Source of the DNA: Epiperipatus broadwayi
Lineage: Eukaryota > Onychophora > Udeonychophora > Euonychophora > Peripatidae
Length of the DNA stretch: 64,000 nt
Assembly (NCBI GenBank): GCA_028023455.1
Contig: JAQFVV010006542.1
Location: 711,271 to 775,270 of the forward strand
Direction: 5' to 3'
Positions 12,824 to 22,582 of this stretch are shown here, one piece after another. A program made the translations under genes and the position numbers. A model generated the notes under the pieces. The model was not told where the DNA came from and searched no databases. It saw only the letters and a program-made list of their open reading frames with translations. Each line of letters starts with the position of its first letter. Positions within the stretch are counted from its first letter, which is position 1.

Positions 12824-13570
12824 AAGACATTTAAAAGATATAGTTTAAAATATACACATTACATAGAAGGCAGGATTTTAGGAATTTATAAGCAGTCTGA
12901 GTTCTTTACCTTGATGATTGAGAAAAGCATTTCACTAGGAATCAGTCCATCGGTATTGTCACTAGATCTAGGGTAATGGGATGATTTAAGATAGCACTTC
13001 ATTTTATTGGAAAGACATATGTAAAGTTCAGTAGCATGGAGTACGGAAGCTTCATTCATGGGATCTGCATGTTAGAACGGAGGGACAAGGCAAAATTTAC
13101 TACTCACAACACATTGCGTGAAAATTACATCGGGCATGGATTATGTTCAGCAGCATGGTTATTTAATGATCTCTCCTTCTTTTTTGGATTCAAATCCAGC
13201 AGTATTTATATTTTTAATTTGAATTTGTAACTAGGCAACTACTGCTGGACCTGAGGCAGTTTAAGCACTTAGATTTCATTTGGAATCATTTGGCCAGATA
13301 CTCTTATCTGGTAAGATGTTTGAAACAATGCAAGTTTGTTATCAGTTTCTCGAACGATTGTTTTAAAATATATCTTGTGATTTTAAAACAAGCTAGCGTG
13401 GACAATTTCCATTAATGGGTGTCTTCTATTATTACTAATTTGTAATCTTCTATTTTAATCTAAAGGGTCTTCCGGGTTATTGTTTTTCGAGAGACTTACT
13501 AACAAGATTGCATCATTTCTGGCTAAAAACTTATATATAAAAAATATAATAAGTATCATATATAATATCT

Positions 13571-13601
<31 letters not shown>

Positions 13602-13861
13602 CTATTAATTCAATCACAATCTCCTACGCTAAAATATACATATATATTTATTATTTACGCCCGCATACACATGAGAATATTATTATTAGATTAAATATTA
13701 AATTAAGACCCATATGTTTACATTATTTTATACTACTGGGTAAGGAAATATATTATTAGTTATGTGTATACGTGCGTAAAGACGAGTTTGAATACGGTTA
13801 CGTGGTAGGAGATTGGATGTGGGCTGTGAAACAGGATCTGAGCATCAGATCATCTGCTTCA
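11000..13861 (+). repeat. 3' LTR of LARD-like element
   Basis: This 2.86 kb partner of 5153-8042 runs from TGTGCCGGTC to CTGCTTCA. It lacks about 130 bp present in the 5' copy (junction near 12640). It has gained about 90 bp of inverted and AT-repeat DNA at 12712-12825, and an expanded AT run at about 13570-13596. A 64-codon frame at 13036-13230 has no recognisable motif and I do not treat it as a gene. Confidence 0.8.
12712..12825. repeat. LTR-internal palindrome and (AT)n expansion
   Basis: About 28 bp (12712-12739) is repeated in inverted form at 12760-12787, with AT runs between and after. The 5' LTR has only the single-copy version near 7000-7030, so the inverted copy arose here after the LTRs diverged. 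Confidence 0.8.
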
Positions 13862-15260
13862 ATATATATCATTATACTAAATAGTTGAAATTAATTTTTC
13901 TAAAAAGTTCTAGTTACCAAAGTTTCCAAAACCTCATCTTAAAGTAAATTTGTTTCTGTCTATAATTATAAAATATTAAAATAATGCAGATAATACATAC
14001 AGCCTCAATTGTTATTTATATATGTGTAAATAAGTTTGTGAACCCAGGATAATTAATTCACTATATTTTTTTATCATTATAAAAATAAATAGTGAATAGA
14101 CACTTATATTCCAAAATACAAGTTGAATTTTTATAAAGCTTGTCTTATTTAAACTAAATTTATTTTAAATTAATCAATTAAATTTCTTAAGATCAGTTGA
14201 AATGTTTATTTAACATTCTAAACAGCAATGTCTTTTTTTTTTCCAATAGCCACGTGACTTTGTAAATTTAAATACAGTAATGAAGTGAAAATAACTTGAT
14301 ACAAAATAAACGACCAAACGGAAATTTAGAAAATTAATTATTTAATAATCAATTTCAATCTTAAGAGGAAAAGACAAAAGAATAGATATGGAAATTGCAT
14401 TTTAAAATCACATTTAGTTTACAATCCTATTAAATGAAAGCGAAAAAAATAAATCGTTTTAGCATTTAGCGATAAGCAAATTAAGAATGAATGGTAAATT
14501 TAAAAGAAACGAAAGATGGAAGAAGTTATTACAAATTTAAACTATGTTTGCTGATGTAAATAAATAAAAAAATGATTATTTTTAAGTAATTGATTTTAAC
14601 TATTAAAAAGTGAACTTTTAAAACAAACAAATTTTTATTGGACATATTATGTACTTCACTTTAGCAGTTTGTTGTTTCTACTTATACTTTACAGTGTATG
14701 CATATATAAATGTTTAAGCTTGCAATATTTTAATTGGCGAATAGAATAAACATGTACGGTTAAGCTTATATTAGGATATATGACTTGATGAATATTTTTG
14801 CAAATATTTATTTACTCATGGATCTCAAACTTAGACCATTATTAAAAGCATTATAGAAATTGTAAACTGCATAGGAAAATATGGAGTTGTGTGGGATATG
14901 ATTAGCAAGGAGTGATTAGAAGTGGTGGAATACTAAACAAGTCTTTAACATTATTAAAAAAAAATTAAAAGGCAGAAGTGAATCTTGGCTGATTAAGTGG
15001 CTAGTAAAGATGAAAGGAAATGGGTAAGTGAAGTCTTAAACTGAATACCAAAAGATTGTAAAATATTTAGAAAAGATATGTTTATGAGATGAATTAATAA
15101 TATAAGAAAGTTTGCAGATTTGATTAGAAGAGAAAAAACTATAGATATGAAAAGGGAGTTTAAAGTTGAAGAAATTCTTCATTTTATACTGGATTGTTGA
15201 AGTGGTTTTACTGATAAAATTTGATGGTTTGTAAAGATAAACTTTTTTTGTGTGTGTTAC
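13862..15260. other. A/T-rich spacer
   Basis: No gene recognised. The stretch 14880-15240 is richer in purines and has short open pieces in several + frames, but no domain motif was found. Confidence 0.5.
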
Positions 15261-15261
15261 A

Positions 15262-15570
15262 TATTGAGAGGCAAACAAAGTAATATTAAAATGTTTCATT
15301 ATACATGACAATGGAAATATATAGGATAATCTGACACAATAATTATAGAGAATGTTGACAACACATTGGTAAGTCCAAAAAATATTAACAATAACATCTT
15401 TTAAGTTGTGTTTTATTCTTTAAACTTTTAGATAGTCATCTCCATAAGTCAAAAAAAAAGGACTATAAGACATCCCATTTCCTTCTAAAAATGAAGAGAA
15501 AGAACCACATAGACAAATATGTTTTATTCTCTCATATGTCTTATCCAATGATACTCATTTCCTATTTTTT
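15262..15570 (-). repeat. Diverged 3' LTR of Ty3/gypsy relic
   Basis: Aligns patchily with 18178-18520, starting at the shared TATTGAGAG and ending near TGATACTCATTT. Exact ends are uncertain. Confidence 0.55.
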
Positions 15571-15649
15571 TAAAAGAATAAATAGAAACAAAACACAATT
15601 TTTATTCTAATTTAGATAAAATAAGTTAATTATTTCATAATATCACACT

Positions 15650-16950
15650 TTAAAAGATGCTTATAAAGTTTTATAATTTTTATTGTTTTTTTTAGGAATT
15701 GTCATGTTATTTTCTTTTCTGGTGTTAGGACTGATTATTATTACTTATTCTGGTGCTAACAAAATGTCAACATGGGTTAGTTCTTGATTACTATCCATTG
15801 GTGAAATTGCTGGTGCTGATTTATGGTGTCTGGCTTTAGCAAATCACTGCTGAATATTTCTGGCTGGTTAGAGACAACACAAAATTGTTCCTTATGTCAT
15901 ACAGAAATTGACCAGAGATTTTTGTTCCTCTTTTCAACTACAATTGAACCTAGGGTTTAGCTTTATGAGGTTATATGTGATATAAAAACTTTATACCAAT
16001 TTTGAAGAGACTATAATTGCAACTGAATTGCATTTTGTGTTTTTAAATATAGATTTACTAATATTTTAGCCAGAGTTCTGTTATTAACGGTAGATGAAGT
16101 TGTGAGCTGGATGAAAGTATTCTATCTGAATCTTTCCTCTAATTATTTGCTGTTTGATTCTGAAGCTTTTATTAGCATATTCTTTGCTTTCTGGAAGAAA
16201 TGACAGTGTCCATATGCACTTGATTTCATTATTTGCACTAAATCTTTGAAGTGACAAGATGTAAAGGCTCTCTGTTATTGGTAACAATAGTAAAAAGGAA
16301 GACTATGAGATACAGATACTTTTTTTCAAAGTGTCAATCATGGTTGAGGTATTGAAGTTGAGTACAATAACTATTTCTAATCATTTAGAGTAGGCATCAA
16401 TAATAAATATGTTTTTTCTCTTCGATGATCTTGCATTGTCTAAGTAGATTTTATTCTAGGATTCAAGTGCTTCTGGCCAAGAATTATCTCTCATTTAGTT
16501 GGTATAGTTTGATTTATTTTACATTGATGAAGTTGGTATATCAGAGTCTATATTAGGTCCACATATACAATATCTTACCAGAATTTTCCACCTCACCATT
16601 CTAGGTTAACTTTAAATCTGTTTGTGGTTTCTAATAATTAAATTGTCCCATTAGATACATTTATTTTTAATAGATAGTTAACATTTTCTTATACAAAAGA
16701 TTTTATATAAATATTTATTAATTGGCCACCTTGTGTGTTTGATTTACTTAGAAACTGATATGTTTGGTCATTTTGTGCCAATGAATTATTGCCTTACTGT
16801 TTATTTGGTTACTTGTTTCTAAATTAATAATCTTTATTAATGGTATCTATTTGCATTTAACTTGTTTCACTTTGAGAGTGAGTAACCCATTGATTTAAAC
16901 TGCTGCTGACATATAAAGTTACTAAGCTCTCTTGTAAACAAACAAACAGC

Positions 16951-16985
<35 letters not shown>

Positions 16986-16989
16986 CCCG

Positions 16990-17032
<43 letters not shown>

Positions 17033-18060
17033 TATCCTTTCTGGATATTGGTATGAACCTCCTCTAAGAGTTTAACTTGCTTGCCTTGACAGTTAATTTT
17101 GGGGAGGACTTCAAATTAGATTTTTGAATTCTAATTTTTCTTGCACAACATTTATTTGAGATAATAGATATGCTGAGCCCAATCAATTTCCATTATCACA
17201 AAAGCACCATTAATAATTATTATGTTTTTAAAAGCTATGACTTCACTTTGCTCATTAAGCACATTTAAATATATTTTTTATGATTTTTTTAATGATTCTG
17301 TTTATTTTATAAACCAATATCATTATTCTGTCTTTTTTATGTAAGAGAAAACTATGATATATCCAGTGCTTTGACAAAAATGTTAGTTAGCATTAATAAG
17401 TTGGAACTAACTGGCTAAATAAATTTTATTGCAATGGTAACAATTTTGCGTATCTTGCAGTTGTTTGGAATTTTGTTTAACTGATGTAATTACTGCAGTA
17501 TCAATTGGCCTTATATCCTTTTTTTGTCATGTCCTTTTTATTTCTGCATTTGCACCCAGAAAATATGCAAACTAATTAAGTGTTTCTTCTCTTGTATTCA
17601 CTTTGAATACCACAGCATCACGCACAATAAAGGAGTTCATTAATAACCTGACTCTTAATGCATGACCTTTCATGTCACATATAAATTAATCAATCACAAG
17701 TCAATGCCATCCATCACAATTCAAACACATAGCTGATAGCTTTTTCATCTGCTTCTTGATTGCATAGATTGAATTTATATCTCTGCATTATTATTAAGGA
17801 CATTGGTGTAAAATAAGCAATTAGAAATTTTATTGTCTTATCAATCATTAGTTTATATAGACATAGTTGTACTGCTTATAACATAGAAATGTGATAAGTA
17901 GCTGACCCATCGACAGTTAAGAGCATAGACAACTATATTCTCATTAATTTCATTAATATCCACATAAAAATTCAATCTGTTAAACTATACCAGGCAGGCA
18001 TTTAGTTAAGTGTGAACAAATTTTTCAAGAGATTCTACTCAAGCCACTAATAAAAAAACT
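15650..18060 (-). pseudogene. Ty3/gypsy gag-pol remnant lacking RT
   Basis: Read on the - strand from 18060 downward. A capsid-like stretch around 17700-17830 has the gag pattern RYKFN..NQE. Zinc knuckles lie near 17360-17450 (CYHCNK, then HFCQSTG). An aspartic protease start lies near 17130-17210, with NGAFVIMEID followed after a frameshift by SISIIS. The RNase H to integrase connection is near 16580-16740 (GPNID at its end). The integrase core is near 16100-16490, with WPEALES, then DAYSK and a later TNNREP-like segment in place of the DNG motif. Stop codons and frameshifts occur throughout. An AT microsatellite at 16955-17030 sits where reverse transcriptase should be. The arrangement identifies the Ty3/gypsy group; the clade is undecided. 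Confidence 0.75.
16953..17030. repeat. (AT)n tracts at pol deletion point
   Basis: Two AT runs separated by AATATCCCGAA. They lie between the protease and integrase remnants of the gypsy relic. Confidence 0.9.
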
Positions 18061-18177
18061 TCCCAAGACCATGTCTCAATTTGAATTTATTATTTCACTT
18101 CATTGCACATGACTCTTTATGAAATCTCATGATGTAGTCAGGCAAAATTATCTCATTCATATTGTCAGTTAATCATG

Positions 18178-18520
18178 TATTGAGAGACAGACATTAATTG
18201 ATATTTACAGGTTTTATTATACACAATAATATATACATATGGGAATAATCTTACACAATAATTATAAAATTTGTCACAACATTGAGATAGGTCTGGAAAA
18301 TGTTAGCTGGAATGTAAGAATTTTTAAAAAATGCCTGCTGATTCTGGAACTTCTAGGAATCATATCTGTAGGTCAAAAAGGATTCTAAACCAACATAGTT
18401 TCTATTAAAAGATTGCAGGAAACATATCATAGGGACAAATATGTCAATTTCTCTTTTTATTTCATTAATTTCTCTATATGCATGTATTATCTAATGATAG
18501 CCATTTGGTATGGATCACAA
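18178..18520 (-). repeat. Diverged 5' LTR of Ty3/gypsy relic
   Basis: Partner of 15262-15570. It would be the upstream LTR for the - strand element. No clear primer-binding site is visible next to it. Confidence 0.55.
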
Positions 18521-18618
18521 CATTTTGTAAAATGGAAAATTTTAATGATTCCTAGTCTGTTTCTTGAAGAATTACTTCAAATTGTACATCGGATATTCTA
18601 ATTTTCAAATATGCATAA

Positions 18619-18625
<7 letters not shown>

Positions 18626-18681
<56 letters not shown>
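18626..18681. repeat. (AT)n(GT)n compound microsatellite
   Basis: AT repeats pass directly into about 12 GT units. Confidence 0.95.
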
Positions 18682-18684
<3 letters not shown>

Positions 18685-18685
<1 letters not shown>

Positions 18686-19257
18686 ATGTATATAATGCTA
18701 AACCAGACATAATAATAAAAACTAGCCAATCAAATTGATAGAAATATGCAACTTAGTATCTTTAATATCATTGAAGTAACCAACCATTTACATTCACAGC
18801 ACCATCACTGCTTATTGGCTAATTTCCAATTTCTACCAGTATTCTAATGTAATGTATAAAGCATTTATTAAATAAATACTTGAATAAACTAGCCTAAGGC
18901 AGAATTGAATATAACTACACAATAAAAATTTTTGCATCGTAATTAATATTAATTTTCACATATTATAACTGTTAAAATATATAATCCACCCAAAATTCAC
19001 CAAAGGGCAAATTTCATGTGATCTCCACATTCCAACATCACAGAATAAACATTTTCTTTTTATAACCCGCTAAGAGCAGCTAGACACATGAGTCTCTATC
19101 ACATTATAATTAAATTATTGATTGCAAAATTATGACAAAAGCTAAATATAATGATACACTACAATTTATTCAAGTATATACATTAAAGCATAAATTGATT
19201 ACAAGCTACAGGAAATAGTAGTATATTTTACCCATGATTTCACTACCTTGTCAAGTT
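18685..19257. other. Spacer sharing old dispersed repeat
   Basis: No gene. A piece with AGCCAATCAAATTG near 18724-18737 recurs as AGCCAATCAAATTG near 55466-55479. The DNA near 19560-19640 also resembles 55170-55250 (AAGTTTAAATAAAGTTT, then ATGATGGAAATAGT). The two regions probably hold diverged copies of one dispersed repeat. Confidence 0.4.
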
Positions 19258-19512
19258 ATACAATGTTCGAGTAGTATTATTCTCACTCTTCTTCAGGCAT
19301 TGTTGGCCTATATGCACAATGACAATATTCACTTAGAAGTTGAACTTTCAATTTTAGATTCTTGAATATCAAATTTAAGGCAAACACTCTACCAACTGAG
19401 CTATTCTGTCAAAGGTGCAAGTTCAACTTCTAAGTGAATATTGTCACTGTGCATATAGGCCAGCAACAGCTGAAGAATATTGGAGAATAACAATACTCAA
19501 AATGTTGTGTAA
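19258..19512. repeat. Foldback with tRNA-like promoter in loop
   Basis: Arms of about 90 bp (19258-19350 and 19418-19512) are inverted copies with few mismatches; both contain TTCACTTAGAAGTTGAACTT or its complement. The 67-bp loop, read on the - strand, contains ATAGCTCAGTTGGTAGAGTG, a near-perfect tRNA 5' half with Pol III A box. A B-box-like AGTTCAACTTC follows, lying in the arm. This looks like a tRNA-derived SINE that was duplicated head to head. Confidence 0.75.
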
Positions 19513-20986
19513 TTACTAACCTGTATTGTCTATTTGTGTGTTATTATTAACAAGTTGTTTGTATTTGGAAAGTTTAAATAAAGTTTAAAATTTTCTATAC
19601 ACTCAACATTCACTCATAAATGATGGAAATAGTCCAACATATCACATCTTATAATATAACATCATTACAAACCTTCAAACAAATATTAACTATTTATAGA
19701 TTCCATTAATAAGTTTATGCACAGATAATATATGGTATAATACATTTTTATTGTTTCTGAAGAGAGATAAACTTGCTACATAGACCAACAATCACAACTG
19801 TTTATGATTACAGCTTAATAAACCTGCAATTTGACACTACATTATAATAAAACATTTCATAAACTATTTAAAGAACTAGACTACTATAAATACTTTCACA
19901 CTGTAATACAGGTAAATGTAATACCCAAGAAAACAGAATCTGCATTACATTATTTATGAATAAATACATATATGTGAGTTAGGAATATGCTATACAATAA
20001 TAATTTTTCATCTATCATGTCCTATTGTAAAGGAACTAAGTGTAAGAGAGACTGGCAATTGCAAACAGTATCTACAATGACAAATATAAAAACAAAGCAG
20101 ATAGTATATGTTAGGAATGTCCATCTATTGCATGCTACTGCTCTAAGTAATATAATGACTGCAAGTGACTGGCATTCACAATGGTATAACAATCATTTAT
20201 GAATAAATAAAACACATACCAATGAATCTCATATATAAATAAAACAGCCTGAAATAAAGTTACAGCAGTTTACTTACATCCATATATCCAATTATCCTTC
20301 CCCAAATCTGGAGGGCAGTTTGTTTAAAACTGTAAACTATTAAAATATAATAAAAGAACAATCTTAATTTGTTCTGCCTATGCAGTCTGATTTATATTTG
20401 CAGGCAGTGGAAATGACTGGTTTCAAAAAGCCAAAAGTCTTTATAAACATGGCCAAGGATTATGATAATAACAAAAAAAAAAAAAAAACTAATTGCTTCA
20501 CATAAAATTTTATTATTTTCTTATGATTTATGCCCACTGAATTGTGCCATGAATACTAGTTTATAAACAGAATTACAAATCAATAATAATGATAATTTAT
20601 AAAATACTTTCAGGATAATGGTGATAAATACTTAATGGTAGTACTATAATAATACATTTTAAAGTTCATACCCATTCCCTTTCATCATTAAGAGTTCAAA
20701 CAGACTTTAGGTATTGTTATATTTTTAGCAGACTTCATTTATAAAACCATATCTATGTTGGCAGTTAGTTTTAATTATACTGTTTTTAATTCCACAGGCA
20801 GCAATGGATGGTAGTTTAATGGTTCATTGATGGGTGATTTTTCTACAAAGCAGTAAACACTTGAAGCTTAGGCATATAGTGGACACAATGCTGTTTCTAC
20901 ATTAGCTGATGCTCCTTTTTATACTTCTCTATGAATCTTCAGCCTGCACTCTGTGTTGTCAAGAATAAAGAATATTGGGTACTTAC
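19513..20986. other. A/T-rich spacer
   Basis: No gene recognised. A 71-codon + frame at 19987-20202 has no motif, and its composition is like the surroundings. A poly(A) run occurs near 20473-20488. Confidence 0.5.
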
Positions 20987-21234
20987 GGATAATTCAACCG
21001 ATGACGTATTTGACTTACCAATTTTCCTTCTGGTAGACATCGACATTTTTTGCACTACAATGTTGTCATGGCAACAAAGTGACAGGCATGATTAATCCAT
21101 CAGAGAGTCAATTTTGTTTTTTTCACCCACGAGATTTAAAATTCAGAGAGAGGTTTGGGAAATTTTTTGATTTTTCTGTCTATTGTGATTTTGCTATTCA
21201 CAGCATCACAGTTACTTTTTTGAGCTGTAAATTC

Positions 21235-21980
21235 GGGTAAAGTGTTTTATTTATCTGTTTATTTTAAATTTACAAAAATTTTTTGTTAATATTTCTACAA
21301 TTCTCAAACTTACATTGAATTACGTTTAATGTGTAAATAATTTATTCCAGTAAAGTTTTTTTTATTTATCTGTTTATTTTAAATTTACAAAAAGTTTTTG
21401 TTAATATTTCTACAATTCTGAAACTTACATTGAATTACGTTTAATGTGTAAATAATTTATTCTCCGGTAAAGTGTTTTTTATTTATCTGTTTATTTTAAA
21501 TTTACAAAAATTTTTAGTTAATATTTCTACAATTCTGAAACTTACATTGGATTATGTTTAATGTGTAAATAATTTTCAATAATTTTTTAAAACAAATTTG
21601 GAATATACATTACCAAATGCATGTGATAACAAGGACGCCATTAATGCCAGATTCGCATTAATTTGGGTAAAGTGTTTTATTTGTTTATTTTAAATTTACA
21701 AAAACTTTTTGTTAATATTTCTACATTATGTTTTTAATGTGTAAATAATTTGAAATAATTTTTTAAATCAATTTTGCAATATGCAGTATGTTTTTAAAAT
21801 TACCAAATGCATGTAAAAGTGCGGCATTTTTTGGACGCCATTAATGCCAGATTTGCATTAGATCATGTCTTTTTTATTTAGGTGTTTATTTAAAATTTAC
21901 AAAAAGTTTTTGTTAATATTACTACAATTCTCAAACTTATTTACAAAAAATATTTGTTAATATTTCTACAATTCTCAAAC
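21235..21980. repeat. About 120-bp tandem repeat, 3 full copies plus partials
   Basis: Units begin near 21235, 21352 and 21472 with GTAAAGTGTTTTATTTATCT or close variants, and share ATTTCTACAATTCT. Shorter derivatives follow near 21666, 21870 and 21940. The block near 21610-21660, ending GCCAGATTCGCATTA, is repeated near 21800-21860. Confidence 0.85.
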
Positions 21981-22031
21981 TTATATTGAATTACATTTTA
22001 ATTTTATTTTTAATTTCTGAATTATGTCATA

Positions 22032-22258
22032 CAGCTATGAGAGTAATACAATGTCTGATATATGTGTACGCCAATCCTGCGGCTCGACAAAAACATCCGG
22101 AGGCCCCTGCCAATTCCAGCACTATGCGCTGCTGTATTAAAAATTACAGCTATGAGAGTAATACAATGTCTGATATACATGTACGCCGAGCCTGCGGCTT
22201 GACAAAAACATCCGGAGCCCCCCCGCCAATTCCAGCACTACGCGCTGCTGTATTTTAA
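22032..22258. repeat. 115-bp tandem duplication, GC-richer
   Basis: Two copies start at 22032 and 22147 with CAGCTATGAGAGTAATACAA. The units are much richer in G+C than their surroundings (CGGCTCGACAAAAACATCC, CACTATGCGCTGCTG). Frames across the pair stay open for about 90 codons, but this follows from a unit without stops and is not evidence of a gene. Confidence 0.85.
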
Positions 22259-22384
22259 AATTGAGAATAATATTTTGACGCATGCATGTACATTTTTTAA
22301 TTTTTTTTTTGTATTTTTTTTTTAGTATTTGCCTGACCTGCATCAGATATTTTTCATTTTTGAATATTTTTTAGCATGTGACCT

Positions 22385-22582
22385 GGATAATTCAACCGAT
22401 GATGTATTACCCTGAAGGCATATCAGTCTAATCTTGCGATTTTTAACGTACCGTGTTCACGTGATCTGCGGACACATTTTAGCGATTACATGTGTCTGCA
22501 GATCACTTGGAGACATTATCTTAAAAATCGCAACATTAGACTGGTATGCCTTCAGGGTAATACGTCATTGGTTGAATTATCC
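22385..22582. repeat. 198-bp near-palindrome
   Basis: Arms 22385-22474 and 22492-22582 are inverted copies with a few mismatches, including CCTGAAGGCATA and its complement and AAAAATCGC. It forms the right end of the composite element. Confidence 0.85.

Larger units (their letters stand above)
5153..13861 (+). mobile_element. Non-coding LTR retrotransposon (LARD-like), 8.7 kb
   Basis: Two long direct repeats (5153-8042 and 11000-13861) flank 2.96 kb of internal DNA. The 3' copy starts TGTGCC and ends TTCA, giving the usual TG...CA boundaries; the 5' copy ends TTTA, one base off. A purine tract, AGAGAAAAGAAAAAAAA, lies directly before the 3' copy, as a polypurine tract should in + orientation. 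No frame in the interior resembles gag or pol. Both ends sit in (AT)n, so a target-site duplication cannot be told from the microsatellite. No TGG-type primer-binding site is visible after 8042. Long terminal repeats around a non-coding core match the LARD class known from plants; here it would need enzymes in trans. A segmental tandem duplication is the alternative, but the purine tract and TG/CA ends favour a retroelement. Confidence 0.75.
15262..18520 (-). mobile_element. Degraded Ty3/gypsy provirus
   Basis: Homologous flanking segments of about 0.3 kb at 15262-15570 and 18178-18520 look like diverged LTRs; shared blocks include ACACAATAATTATA, a run near GACAAATATG, and ATGATA.CCATTT. Between them, the - strand holds gag, zinc-knuckle, protease and integrase remnants in the normal order, full of stops and frameshifts. 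The gap between protease and the RNase H/integrase connection is only about 0.3 kb, so reverse transcriptase and RNase H are missing. The LTRs are far more diverged than those of the other two elements, so this insertion is old. Confidence 0.75.
20987..22582. mobile_element. Composite terminal-inverted-repeat element
   Basis: The ends are 24-bp inverted repeats matching at 23 positions: 20987-21010 and 22559-22582 (GGATAATTCAACC(G/A)ATGACG). Flanks are TTAC on the left and TTAA on the right, a possible degenerate 4-bp target duplication. Inside lie a 120-bp tandem repeat (21235-21560 plus partial copies to 21980) and a 115-bp tandem repeat (22032-22258). At the right end, an internal copy of the terminus forms a 198-bp hairpin with the end (22385-22582). 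No transposase is encoded. It could be a non-autonomous DNA transposon or a foldback element. Confidence 0.65.

Noticed and set aside
13036-13230. 64-codon frame inside the 3' LTR
   Set aside because: Not kept as an intact frame in the 5' LTR and lacks any motif.
21986-22258. 90-codon + frame over GC-richer DNA
   Set aside because: Explained by two copies of a 115-bp repeat without stops; the period is not a multiple of three, so the peptides of the two units differ.
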